Assembly (NCBI GenBank): GCA_002151545.1
Contig: CP021237.1
Location: 4,216,001 to 4,280,000 of the forward strand
Reading direction: 5' to 3'
From: Sphingobacteriaceae bacterium GW460-11-11-14-LB5
GTDB taxonomy: Bacteria > Bacteroidota > Bacteroidia > Sphingobacteriales > Sphingobacteriaceae
Length of the DNA stretch: 64,000 bases
The notes beneath the pieces were generated by a model. It was not told where the DNA came from. It ran no database searches and saw only the letters and a list, made by a program, of their open reading frames with translations. Each line of letters opens with the position of its first letter. The first letter of the stretch is position 1. This document shows positions 25,293-33,335 of the stretch, one piece after another. A program made the position numbers and the translations under genes.

Positions 25293-25535
25293 CTACTTTA
25301 CACCTTTACTCTGCTCTAGCTGCGTTCCACTATCTAAATCGTCTTTAGACGATCCATTTTCATCGCGGTGTTTTGGTGGATTTTCCATTCTACTTTCTTC
25401 CAGTTCAGAAAAATCACCATCTTTTTGATTGCCCACTTCGCCATGTGAAGAGGGTTTTTCTTTCCGTTCTTCTTTAGGATCAGCAAAATCCTGACCTTCA
25501 ACCGGTAATCCTTCGTGCTTTTTATCTTCCTTAGT
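25293..25535 (-). CDS. hydrophilic hypothetical protein
   Basis: The product has 80 residues if started at the ATG 25535 (MTKEDKKHEGLPVEGQDFAD), strongly charged and probably disordered, with repeated Glu/Lys/Ser runs. The frame can be extended to an ATG at 25586 (97 residues), but that start abuts the rpsJ terminator T-run and adds an unlike segment, so the shorter form is preferred with low certainty. No family is recognised. Confidence 0.55.
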   Translation of the reverse strand, partial: TKEDKKHEGLPVEGQDFADPKEERKEKPSSHGEVGNQKDGDFSELEESRMENPPKHRDENGSSKDDLDSGTQLEQSKGVK

Positions 25536-25586
25536 CATATCAGTACAACCAGCCAGGCCTGCTTTTGTTTTGGAATTTAGGTGCAT

Positions 25587-25618
25587 AAAAAAAAGGCCCC
25601 GATTTGCATCGAGACCTT
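25587..25618 (-). terminator. intrinsic terminator after rpsJ
   Basis: On the minus strand an 11-bp stem (AAGGTCTCGAT/ATCGGGGCCTT, two G:U pairs) with a 4-nt loop is followed by a run of eight T. It lies 21 nt downstream of the rpsJ stop and shows that the str transcript ends at rpsJ instead of running on into rplC. Confidence 0.85.
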
Positions 25619-25638
25619 TTCTGTTCTTTTAAAATCAA

Positions 25639-25944
25639 TTAAACTTTGATTTCAACTTCCACACCACTAGGTAATTCAAGTTTCATTAAAGCATCAACTG
25701 TTTTAGAGTTAGAGCTATAAATATCCAATAAACGTTTGTAAGCGCACAATTGGAACTGCTCTCTAGCTTTTTTGTTTACGTGTGGAGAACGTAAAACAGT
25801 AAAGATTTTTTTCTCTGTAGGAAGTGGAATTGGTCCACTTACAACTGCACCCGTAGGTTTAACAGTTTTTACGATTTTCTCAGCAGATTTATCTACCAAG
25901 TTGTAATCGTAAGATTTTAATTTAATTCTGATTCTTTGGCTCAT
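25639..25944 (-). CDS. rpsJ: 30S ribosomal protein S10
   Basis: The product has 101 residues, MSQRIRIKLKSYDYNLVDKS onward, with SGPIPLPTEKKIFTVLRSPH and VNKKAREQFQLCAYKRLLDI, both diagnostic. S10 (NusE) is in the 30S head and also takes part in antitermination. It is the last gene of the str operon after fusA and is followed by a strong terminator. In most relatives I know, rplC follows at once. Confidence 0.97.
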   Translation of the reverse strand: MSQRIRIKLKSYDYNLVDKSAEKIVKTVKPTGAVVSGPIPLPTEKKIFTVLRSPHVNKKAREQFQLCAYKRLLDIYSSNSKTVDALMKLELPSGVEVEIKV

Positions 25945-26021
25945 CTTATTTTTAATTATGGTTTCCTGTTAGAGCTATTAACAACAGAAACCGGATTTAT
26001 TTTTAAAAAGGTGGAGGGTTT

Positions 26022-26060
26022 AGGGTGTAAGGCTTAGGGTTTAAAACCTTTAACCTTACG
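26022..26060. repeat. inverted repeat between fusA and rpsJ
   Basis: Arms GGTGTAAGGCTTAGGGTTT (26022-26040) and AAAACCTTTAACCTTACGCC (26041-26060) form a near-perfect palindrome with almost no loop, about 19 bp per arm with a few mismatches. It lies in the 136-nt fusA-rpsJ gap. It looks like an inserted intergenic repeat; an effect on rpsJ expression is possible. Confidence 0.65.
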
Positions 26061-26080
26061 CCTTTTACCTCATTCCTTAT

Positions 26081-28195
26081 TTAGTCTTCAGATTTTACTC
26101 TTCCTTTAGATTTAGCAACTACTTCATCCTGTACGTTTTTAGGCGCAGCTTCATAGTGGTCAAATTCCATTGTAGAAGTTGCACGACCTGAAGTGATTGT
26201 ACGTAACTGCGTTACATAACCAAACATTTCAGAAAGTGGCACAGTAGCTTTAATTACCTGAGATCCGTTACGGGTATCCATACCTAATAATTGACCACGA
26301 CGACGGTTCATGTCACCGATTACATCACCCATGTTTTCTTCAGGGGTTAAGATTTCGATTTTCATGATTGGCTCCATCAAAGTAGGTTTACATTTCGGTA
26401 AAGCCTCACGATATGCCATACGGGCAGCAAGCTCGAATGATAAAGCATCTGAATCGACTGCGTGGAATGAACCATCAATCAAACGTACTTTCATATCAGG
26501 AAGCGGATAACCAGCTAATACACCGTTAGCCATTGCAGCAGCAAATCCTTTTTCTACTGAAGGGATAAACTCACGTGGAATAGAACCACCTGTAATTTCG
26601 TTTACGAACTGTAAACCACCTTTTTCGAAATCAGCATCAATTGGTGAAATAACCACCTGGATATCGGCAAATTTACCACGACCACCAGATTGTTTTTTAT
26701 AAGTTTCACGGTGTTGAGTACTACCAAAAATTGCTTCTTTGTAAGCTACTTGTGGCGCACCCTGGTTAACCTCAACTTTAAATTCGCGTTTTAAACGGTC
26801 AATTAAAATATCTAAGTGTAACTCACCCATACCAGAGATAACGGTTTGGCCAGTTTCCTGATCAGTTTGCACTCTGAATGTAGGATCTTCTTCAGCTAAT
26901 TTAGCCAAGCCCATACCTAATTTATCAACGTCAGCTTGAGTTTTAGGCTCAATAGCTAAACCGATAACCGGCTCAGGGAAGTTCATAGACTCAAGAACGA
27001 TTGGGTTTTTCTCTTCACAAAGGGTATCACCAGTTTTGATATCTTTAAATCCTACTACTGCAGCAATATCACCAGCAGCCACATTAGGCACAGGGTTTTG
27101 CTTGTTAGCGTGCATTTGGAAGATACGGGAAATACGCTCTTTACTTTCTGAACGGGTGTTGTACACGTAAGAACCAGCTTCTAAGTTACCCGAGTAAACA
27201 CGGATAAAACATAAACGGCCTACGAATGGGTCAGTTGCAATTTTAAATGCTAAAGCTGCAAATGGCTCATTGATACTTGGTTTTAATAAAACTTCAGCAC
27301 CTGTATCTGGATTAGTACCAGTTACACCTTCTGAATCAAGAGGTGAAGGCAATAATTCCATCACATAATCCAACATGGTTTGAACACCTTTGTTTTTGAA
27401 AGATGAACCACAAACCATAGGAACGATTTTAGCATCTAAAACAGCTGCACGTAAAGCATCTAAAATTTCGCGCTCAGTGATTGAGTTTGGATCTTCAAAG
27501 AATTTCTCCATTAAAGACTCATCATAATCAGCAACTGATTCTAGTAATTTCTCTCTCCACTCCGCAACCTCATCTAACATATCTTCAGGGATTGGCACTT
27601 CAGTAAAGGTCATACCTTTATCATGCTCATTCCAAACGATACCACGGTTGTTGATCAAATCAACCACACCTTTAAAGTTATCTTCAGAACCGATAGGTAA
27701 TTGTAATGGAACTGCATTACTACCTAACATATCTTTAACTTGTTTAACAACTTTTAAGAAGTCAGCTCCAGAACGGTCCATTTTGTTAACGAAACCGATA
27801 CGGGCAACATTGTAGTTGTTAGCCAAACGCCAGTTGGTTTCTGATTGAGGCTCAACACCATCAACTGCAGAAAACAAGAACACTAAACCATCTAATACAC
27901 GTAACGAACGGTTTACCTCTACGGTAAAATCCACGTGTCCTGGTGTATCGATAATGTTCATGTGGTAAGCCTGACCTCTGTATTTCCACTCAACCGTAGT
28001 TGCAGCAGAAGTGATCGTGATACCACGCTCTTGCTCTTGTGCCATCCAGTCCATTGTTGCAGCACCTTCGTGCACTTCACCAATTTTATGACTTACACCA
28101 GCATAATAAAGAATACGCTCAGTTGTTGTAGTTTTACCCGCATCAATGTGAGCCGCGATTCCAATATTTCTTGTAAATTTTAAATCTCTTGCCAT
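26081..28195 (-). CDS. fusA: elongation factor G
   Basis: The product has 704 residues. The GTPase domain shows P-loop AHIDAGKTTTTERILYY, switch II DTPGHVDFTVEVNRSLRVLD, and NKMDRSGADF. Domains II-V follow, ending FGYVTQLRTITSGRATSTME. EF-G drives tRNA-mRNA translocation and, with RRF, ribosome recycling. It lies between rpsG and rpsJ in the str operon, which here lacks tuf. Confidence 0.98.
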   Translation of the reverse strand: MARDLKFTRNIGIAAHIDAGKTTTTERILYYAGVSHKIGEVHEGAATMDWMAQEQERGITITSAATTVEWKYRGQAYHMNIIDTPGHVDFTVEVNRSLRVLDGLVFLFSAVDGVEPQSETNWRLANNYNVARIGFVNKMDRSGADFLKVVKQVKDMLGSNAVPLQLPIGSEDNFKGVVDLINNRGIVWNEHDKGMTFTEVPIPEDMLDEVAEWREKLLESVADYDESLMEKFFEDPNSITEREILDALRAAVLDAKIVPMVCGSSFKNKGVQTMLDYVMELLPSPLDSEGVTGTNPDTGAEVLLKPSINEPFAALAFKIATDPFVGRLCFIRVYSGNLEAGSYVYNTRSESKERISRIFQMHANKQNPVPNVAAGDIAAVVGFKDIKTGDTLCEEKNPIVLESMNFPEPVIGLAIEPKTQADVDKLGMGLAKLAEEDPTFRVQTDQETGQTVISGMGELHLDILIDRLKREFKVEVNQGAPQVAYKEAIFGSTQHRETYKKQSGGRGKFADIQVVISPIDADFEKGGLQFVNEITGGSIPREFIPSVEKGFAAAMANGVLAGYPLPDMKVRLIDGSFHAVDSDALSFELAARMAYREALPKCKPTLMEPIMKIEILTPEENMGDVIGDMNRRRGQLLGMDTRNGSQVIKATVPLSEMFGYVTQLRTITSGRATSTMEFDHYEAAPKNVQDEVVAKSKGRVKSED

Positions 28196-28210
28196 TATGT
28201 TTTTAGTATT

Positions 28211-28263
28211 GATTTCACCGATTTAAAAGATTTCACCGATCATTTTACATAATCGGTGAAATC
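28211..28263. repeat. inverted and direct repeats between rpsG and fusA
   Basis: GATTTCACCGAT at 28211-28222 is repeated directly at 28229-28240 and inverted as ATCGGTGAAATC at 28252-28263. A further TCTGTGTAATC word is repeated at 28271-28300. The 127-nt spacer therefore can fold into alternative stems. No T-run follows. Confidence 0.6.
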
Positions 28264-28322
28264 AATTTTATCTGTGTAATCCTATAATATCTGTGTAATC
28301 TTACTAATCTGTTAATCCTAAA

Positions 28323-28790
28323 TTAGAATCTGAAGTGAGAGAACGCTTTGTTAGCCTCAGCCATTTTGTGCGTATCTTCTTTCTTCTTAACAGCAGCACC
28401 TTCACCTTTAGCAGCAGCTACGATTTCACCAGCTAATTTCTCTTTCATGGTTTTTTCGCCACGTTTACGAGCATATAAAATTAACCATTTCATACCTAAA
28501 GCTGTTTTACGCTCTGGTCTAACCTCAGTTGGAACCTGGAAGTTAGCACCACCAACACGACGAGATTTAACCTCTACAGCTGGCATAATGTTAGTTAAAG
28601 CACGTTTAAAGATCTCTAAACCGTTTTCGCCTGCTTTTTTCTCAGCAATTTCAACAGCATCGTAAAAAATTGAATAAGCGATAGATTTTTTTCCATCGTA
28701 CATCATATTGTTTACAAAACGAGTTACCTGAACATCATTAAATTTTGGATCAGGAAGAATAATTCTCTTTTTTGGTTTTGACTTTCTCAT
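28323..28790 (-). CDS. rpsG: 30S ribosomal protein S7
   Basis: The product has 155 residues with RFVNNMMYDGKKSIAYSIFY, KSRRVGGANFQVPTEVRPER and HKMAEANKAFSHFRF at the C-terminus. S7 starts assembly of the 30S head and contacts E-site tRNA. It follows rpsL after 17 nt. Confidence 0.97.
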   Translation of the reverse strand: MRKSKPKKRIILPDPKFNDVQVTRFVNNMMYDGKKSIAYSIFYDAVEIAEKKAGENGLEIFKRALTNIMPAVEVKSRRVGGANFQVPTEVRPERKTALGMKWLILYARKRGEKTMKEKLAGEIVAAAKGEGAAVKKKEDTHKMAEANKAFSHFRF

Positions 28791-28807
28791 TTCTTATTTC
28801 CTCCCGA

Positions 28808-29221
28808 TTATTTCTTTTTACCTTTTGTTGGTGCCGCAACTACCTGTCCTGGTTTAGGACGTTTAGTACCATATTTAGAACGACGTTGGTTACGACCAGC
28901 TACACCTGATGTATCTAATGCACCACGGATGATGTGGTAACGTACACCTGGTAAATCTTTAACACGACCACCACGGATCAATACGATTGAGTGCTCCTGT
29001 AAGTTGTGACCTTCTCCAGGAATGTAAGCATTCACCTCTTTACCGTTCGTTAAACGAACACGGGCTACTTTACGCATTGCTGAGTTTGGTTTTTTAGGGG
29101 TAGTGGTGTACACACGTGTACATACACCTCTTCGCTGTGGACAGCTGTCCAACGCTGGAGACTTACTCTTGAACTCCAGTGCTACTCTACCTTTTCTAAC
29201 TAATTGTTGAATGGTTGGCAT
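28808..29221 (-). CDS. rpsL: 30S ribosomal protein S12
   Basis: The product has 137 residues, MPTIQQLVRKGRVALEFKSK onward, with TTPKKPNSAMRKVARVRLTN and LIRGGRVKDLPGVRYHIIRG. The lysines whose change gives streptomycin resistance (K43 in TPKKPNS, K87 in GGRVKDLP) are wild type. First gene of the str operon, with a predicted promoter at 29299-29330. Confidence 0.97.
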   Translation of the reverse strand: MPTIQQLVRKGRVALEFKSKSPALDSCPQRRGVCTRVYTTTPKKPNSAMRKVARVRLTNGKEVNAYIPGEGHNLQEHSIVLIRGGRVKDLPGVRYHIIRGALDTSGVAGRNQRRSKYGTKRPKPGQVVAAPTKGKKK

Positions 29222-29298
29222 TGTGCTTTTTTATGTTTTTTATTTAAAAAATTTACCGCTCCCCCGGCATCCTTGCAGATAGCCCATAAAACGGACTG

Positions 29299-29330
29299 CA
29301 AAAGTAGAACAATTCTTTTTAAAAATCAAG
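29299..29330 (-). promoter_or_regulatory. promoter of the str operon
   Basis: The minus strand carries TACTTTTG (29299-29306), an exact TAnnTTTG box, with CTTG (29327-29330) 20 nt upstream as a -33 element. The predicted start near 29292 gives a leader of about 70 nt before the rpsL ATG at 29221. Confidence 0.6.
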
Positions 29331-29729
29331 GGGTTAGCGTAAAAAGTTTTGAGTTTGCAATTATCAGTTTTCAGTTGAAGATTAAGGCGTTGCAGTTCCG
29401 TTTTCAGTTTTGAGTTTTCAGTCAACGGTTCTCGCTCTAAATCCCCTGGCGTGATCGTCATGCTGAACTTGTTTCAGCATCTGATTGAGCTGTTCAAATA
29501 ATTTTTGGAAAGCAGTTTCAGTCATCCTTAGGCTGGCTTCGGCCCTGCTAATGTTACAAGCTCGCGAAAAACTCGCTTTCCACGTATATCAGGTTTAGTT
29601 AGCAAGGTAAACCGAGCGTGTTAACGGACTGATTTTCCGAAGCTAATTTCCATATACTCAAAACCACACCTGCCTTAATTCATAAAAGATTGTAGTAAAT
29701 ACTTTATCTTTAATAAAAATCTAAATTAT
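29331..29729. other. gene-free region with dispersed short repeats
   Basis: No supported gene lies here. Positions 29340-29425 repeat words such as GTTTTGAGTTT and CAGTTTTCAGTT. Positions 29459-29480 hold an ATGCTGAA/TTTCAGCAT hairpin. Positions 29529-29637 contain CTTCGG and its inverse CCGAAG about 95 nt apart. These look like common Bacteroidota intergenic repeats. The SPFH gene promoter must lie near the right end. Confidence 0.5.
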
Positions 29730-30635
29730 ATGTTCTTAAGTATTGTTGGAATTATTATCATTTTTATCGGCTTTGCCGTATCAAGCCAAAATAACCTTAT
29801 TGGTCGTTATAGCAGTATCACTAAAATTATTGGTGTAGTGTTCGTGATCATTGGCTTATCATTTTCTATGTTTAAAGTTATCGATGCAGGCGAGGTTGGG
29901 GTTAAAACCGTTTTCGGAAAGGTTGATAACGAAGTTTTATATAGCGGCTTAAACGTAATTAATCCCATTGCCGTAATTACCCCTTTTGATGTTAAAACCC
30001 AAAACTACACCATGTCTGGCGTGCATGATGAGGGCAATAAGCAAACTGATGATGCTTTACGTGTTTTATCGGCAGATGGCCTGGAGGTGATCATCGATCT
30101 CTCCGTACTCTTCAGGGTAAAGGGAAGTGCTGCTCCAAATATCTTAAGGGAAATAGGCACCGATTATCTGGAAAAGATTGTTCGCCCGGTTTCCCGTACC
30201 GCCATACGCGATAACGCCGTTGCTTATGATGCCGTTGCATTGTACTCGAGTAAACGGGATGAATTTCAATCTAAAATATTTAACACCATAGAAAAGAGTT
30301 TTGCGAAAAGAGGTTTAGAGCTAGAACAACTTCTGGTGCGTAACATTACCTTGCCAGCATCAGTAAAAGCCAGTATCGAATCTAAGATAAATGCCGAACA
30401 GGATGCACAAAAGATGACGTTTGTGCTTCAAAAGGAACGCCAGGAAGCAGAACGGAAAAGAGTAGAAGCACAAGGTATTGCTGATTATCAGCGCATCCTT
30501 TCTACCGGATTAAGCGATCGCCAGCTCCAGTACGAATCGATTCTGGCTCAAAAAGAAATTGCGAAATCGGCCAATACCAAAGTGATTATTATGGGTAATG
30601 GCAAAACCGCACCGATTATTTTAGGTGGCAATTAA
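29730..30635 (+). CDS. SPFH/prohibitin-family membrane protein
   Basis: The product has 301 residues. Two hydrophobic segments near the N-terminus (FLSIVGIIIIFIGFAVSS and IIGVVFVIIGLSFSMFKVID) anchor the band-7/SPFH domain (GEVGVKTVFGKV, then DGLEVIIDLSVLFRV and VRPVSRTAIRDNAVAYDA). A coiled-coil with AEQDAQKMTFVLQKERQEAE follows. Prohibitin-like proteins form large membrane rings that scaffold proteases or lipid domains. The specific partner is not evident. Confidence 0.88.
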   Translation: MFLSIVGIIIIFIGFAVSSQNNLIGRYSSITKIIGVVFVIIGLSFSMFKVIDAGEVGVKTVFGKVDNEVLYSGLNVINPIAVITPFDVKTQNYTMSGVHDEGNKQTDDALRVLSADGLEVIIDLSVLFRVKGSAAPNILREIGTDYLEKIVRPVSRTAIRDNAVAYDAVALYSSKRDEFQSKIFNTIEKSFAKRGLELEQLLVRNITLPASVKASIESKINAEQDAQKMTFVLQKERQEAERKRVEAQGIADYQRILSTGLSDRQLQYESILAQKEIAKSANTKVIIMGNGKTAPIILGGN

Positions 30636-30664
30636 TTCATGAAAATTCAAAAAAAAATCGACTA

Positions 30665-30805
30665 TAGACTAAAAGTCCATAGGTTTAATGATGAATGAAA
30701 TTAGTTGTTAAAAAAAGCCACAGATTCGCAGATTGTAGTTAATCTGTGTCAAAAAAATAAAATTTGCAGAAAAGAAAGTCTTGCACTAAGAGTGCATAGT
30801 TTCAA
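30665..30805 (+). repeat. duplicated small hairpin upstream of the rhodanese gene
   Basis: Two related motifs, GACTAAAAGTCCATAGGTTT (about 30667-30686) and GCACTAAGAGTGCATAGTTT (about 30784-30803), each form a short stem with a 3-nt loop. Between them CACAGATT/AATCTGTG can pair (about 30719-30748). The function is unknown; the second hairpin sits ~18 nt before the ATG at 30822. Confidence 0.45.
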
Positions 30806-30821
30806 CTAATGGATAAGACCA

Positions 30822-31394
30822 ATGAAAACAAAAATCATCACCATCATATTTTGTAGCATCGCATATCTGTGTAATGCGCAAACATCATCAGCTACCAAAA
30901 GAAAGGCCAATGTAGATTTTGATGCTTACGAGAAACTCATCCCCGAGGTTAAAGCCCATCGCAAAAGTAAGCTCATTGATTTACCAACGTTTTTAAAAAT
31001 GGCGCAAGAGAAAGGCACTGTTATTTTAGATACCCGTTCTGACAGTCTATTTAAACGGAAACATGTTAAAGGCGCCATTCATTTAAATTTTGCTGATTTC
31101 ACGCAACAAAATCTGTTAAGGATTATCCCCAATGCGGATACCAAAATATTAATTTATTGCAATAATAATTTTATTGATGACCAGGTAAATTTCGCCAGTA
31201 AAGTAGTTATGCCTGTTTTAATAAAGAAAAAAATAGCCCCTATTTCGTTGGCCTTAAATATCCCTACTTACATTAACCTATATGGCTATGGATATAGAAA
31301 TGTATATGAACTTTCTGAATTAGTAAGTACACAGGATAAACGAATAACCTTTGAAGGAACCATCGTTAAAGCTGTTATTAATTACAATCCTTAA
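30822..31394 (+). CDS. exported rhodanese-domain protein
   Basis: The product has 190 residues with signal peptide IITIIFCSIAYLCNAQ. A single rhodanese domain spans roughly residues 48-165: VILDTRSDSLFKRKHVKGAI, then the active-site loop at ILIYCNNNFIDD with the catalytic Cys. Rhodaneses carry sulfane sulfur on that Cys. The loop NNNFIDD is unlike classical thiosulfate sulfurtransferases, so the substrate is unknown. The 3' end overlaps the convergent lipoprotein gene by 17 nt. Confidence 0.8.
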   Translation: MKTKIITIIFCSIAYLCNAQTSSATKRKANVDFDAYEKLIPEVKAHRKSKLIDLPTFLKMAQEKGTVILDTRSDSLFKRKHVKGAIHLNFADFTQQNLLRIIPNADTKILIYCNNNFIDDQVNFASKVVMPVLIKKKIAPISLALNIPTYINLYGYGYRNVYELSELVSTQDKRITFEGTIVKAVINYNP

Positions 31395-31836
31395 AGTTAT
31401 CCTTAAGTACTTTTAACCGCGCTACTGCTGCCTCTAGTTCTTTAGGTGCTTTACCATACTCGTAGGTAATTTTGTATTGTTTACCATCGGCATTGATGGC
31501 AATCCATTCTGCTCCTCCGTCTGCGCAATCAGGGCAGCCAATTACTTCTGGCAAAGCTGAAATCTTCTCCAGATTTAATTCGTTTTTAATGGCATTTACA
31601 TCAGCCTCAGAAATTGTTTTGCTGCAAGTTTTGGTATCAGCTGTCTGCCCGTTTTTCGATTTAGAAAAAGTAAGTTTCAAATCGCTGATAAGTAAATTAT
31701 TGGAACAATAGCCCACACACATCCCAAACGACGATCCATAACCAATGCTGTTTAAGTTTTTAATTTCGCCTTTTTTACATGCCGAAAAAGACAGGGTTAT
31801 TAAAATTGCAAAAATGAGTGGTAAAGTTTTATTCAT
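31378..31836 (-). CDS. Cys-rich lipoprotein, unknown function
   Basis: The product has 152 residues with lipoprotein signal LPLIFAILITLSFSACKKGE (lipobox FSAC). The mature part has paired cysteines (GMCVGYCSN and IGCPDCADGG) that could form disulfides or bind metal. No family is recognised. It starts 4 nt after the sulfotransferase-like lipoprotein gene ends, so the two are co-transcribed. Confidence 0.7.
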   Translation of the reverse strand: MNKTLPLIFAILITLSFSACKKGEIKNLNSIGYGSSFGMCVGYCSNNLLISDLKLTFSKSKNGQTADTKTCSKTISEADVNAIKNELNLEKISALPEVIGCPDCADGGAEWIAINADGKQYKITYEYGKAPKELEAAVARLKVLKDNFKDCN

Positions 31837-31840
31837 ATGG

Positions 31841-33241
31841 TTAAGGTTTTAAATAAGGGCTTAATTGCTCCGAAGTTACAAATATCCCCCTATATGCAGG
31901 CACAGATGCTTCCATTGTCCATAACAATATACCTTTTCTATCCGTGAGTACAACAATGTGTCTTTTTGAGCTGCAGCACAATATATTGTCCTTATTAATC
32001 ATGTAAGCGCTTCCCATGCGATCGTTATAGATTTGTGGGGGCAGCTGAATATGCATATCTAAACTTGCGCTTTGCGTCTGCTCGTTTAATTTAAAAGCAT
32101 AAGCTCCTGATCGGTGTTTTTCTATTCCATTATCAAAAAACATTAAATTACCTTCAGCATTAATATGCACTGCATGGGCCTGGGAGAAATCTGTATGAGC
32201 TGGCATTTTAATGTTACCACCTTTGCCAAATTTCCAGATTACTTTGCCTGTTTTGGCATCAACTTTCCAAATTTGCCCATTATTGTAAAAGGAAATGATG
32301 TAGTTCCCGTCTTTATCATAGTTTAAGCTATTGGCATGCATCCAGTCTTTTTTGGTTTTAAGTAAAGACTTGTCACTAAAAGGATCAAGGCTATCAAACA
32401 CACTCCATTTCCAGATCTGTTTACCTTTTTTATCCATCACTAAGATACCATCACCATTTATTGTATCCTGTTTGCTACCGCCGATATGGCTTAAATCGGT
32501 TATTTTCTGATCAACAAAAAGTGTAACCAACTCTCCCTTTTGATTTTTTAAAATCTCGTGGTGGATGGTCTGCTTAAAATCGCCCTGGCCTTTTTTTAAG
32601 TTTAAAACCGTATCTCCATCTAAGTTAATTTCCAATATCTGGCTACCGTAGCTTGTTGGTTCATCATTGCCGCCCAAAATAGAAAGCAAGGTTTTATCTT
32701 TTGTAAAATTAATTACTTTGAAACCTACATTATCAATCATATGGTACCACCGCAGCCTCCCTTTATAATCGACCAGATAGGCCATCCCAGGCGAATATCG
32801 TTTGTTAACCAGGATTAATCCGTTCTTAAGTTCTTTGGGAATTAGTTTATCATCGGCACTTTTTGCTTTAAACTGGTCTTTAAGCCATTCAGGCAAATCG
32901 TTAGAAACGAAAGTGTAAGTCTTACTTGTTTTTTTTGCCCCGTTTTTTACGGTAATAATCTGATAAGCATAACTTGTTTTGGGAATAATATTGCATAGCA
33001 CAAATTTGTGACTGCTTTTATCTTTAGATAGCGCAGTACTTTCCTTTTGTGCGTTTGCAATTTTATCTGGCCAATATTCTACATAGGCATCTACGGCAGT
33101 ATTGGCCGTTACATCAATCTGTATTTTTAATACATTGTTATTATGTAGTCCTACCTTTATTTCTTCGATGCCATCGCTCGTGTAACATCCATAAAAAGCA
33201 AATATTAACAGTAAAGCAACAAGTTTTAAAAAGTATCTCAT
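31841..33241 (-). CDS. arylsulfate sulfotransferase-like (ASST) lipoprotein
   Basis: The product has 466 residues with lipoprotein signal LVALLLIFAFYGCYTS. After a fibronectin-like N-terminal domain, beta-propeller-type repeats include KTKKDWMHANSLNYDKDGNY, GKVIWKFGKGGNIKMPAHTD and FSQAHAVHINAEGNLMFFDN, the usual pattern of PAPS-independent ASSTs. Those enzymes pass sulfate between phenolic compounds through a catalytic His. The His of WMHANS or of QAHAVH is a candidate; I cannot choose from sequence. It follows SusC/SusD across a terminator-like hairpin. Confidence 0.8.
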   Translation of the reverse strand: MRYFLKLVALLLIFAFYGCYTSDGIEEIKVGLHNNNVLKIQIDVTANTAVDAYVEYWPDKIANAQKESTALSKDKSSHKFVLCNIIPKTSYAYQIITVKNGAKKTSKTYTFVSNDLPEWLKDQFKAKSADDKLIPKELKNGLILVNKRYSPGMAYLVDYKGRLRWYHMIDNVGFKVINFTKDKTLLSILGGNDEPTSYGSQILEINLDGDTVLNLKKGQGDFKQTIHHEILKNQKGELVTLFVDQKITDLSHIGGSKQDTINGDGILVMDKKGKQIWKWSVFDSLDPFSDKSLLKTKKDWMHANSLNYDKDGNYIISFYNNGQIWKVDAKTGKVIWKFGKGGNIKMPAHTDFSQAHAVHINAEGNLMFFDNGIEKHRSGAYAFKLNEQTQSASLDMHIQLPPQIYNDRMGSAYMINKDNILCCSSKRHIVVLTDRKGILLWTMEASVPAYRGIFVTSEQLSPYLKP

Positions 33242-33279
33242 AAATTGAAAATATTAAAATGCAGGAGCGTTTGTAAATA

Positions 33280-33315
33280 AAAAAGAATATGCAGTAAAAA
33301 CTACATATTCTTTTT
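33280..33315 (-). terminator. terminator-like hairpin between susD-like and ASST genes
   Basis: AAAAAGAATATG (33280-33291) pairs perfectly with CATATTCTTTTT (33304-33315). On the minus strand the stem ends in T-rich sequence. It lies 21 nt after the SusD stop, so the SusC-SusD transcript probably ends here, at least in part. Confidence 0.7.
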
Positions 33316-33335
33316 CATTAATAATAATTTCTGTC

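Noticed and set aside
29240..29461. A 73-codon minus-strand frame upstream of rpsL
   Set aside because: It lies over the str promoter and over short direct repeats; a repetitive, low-quality product.
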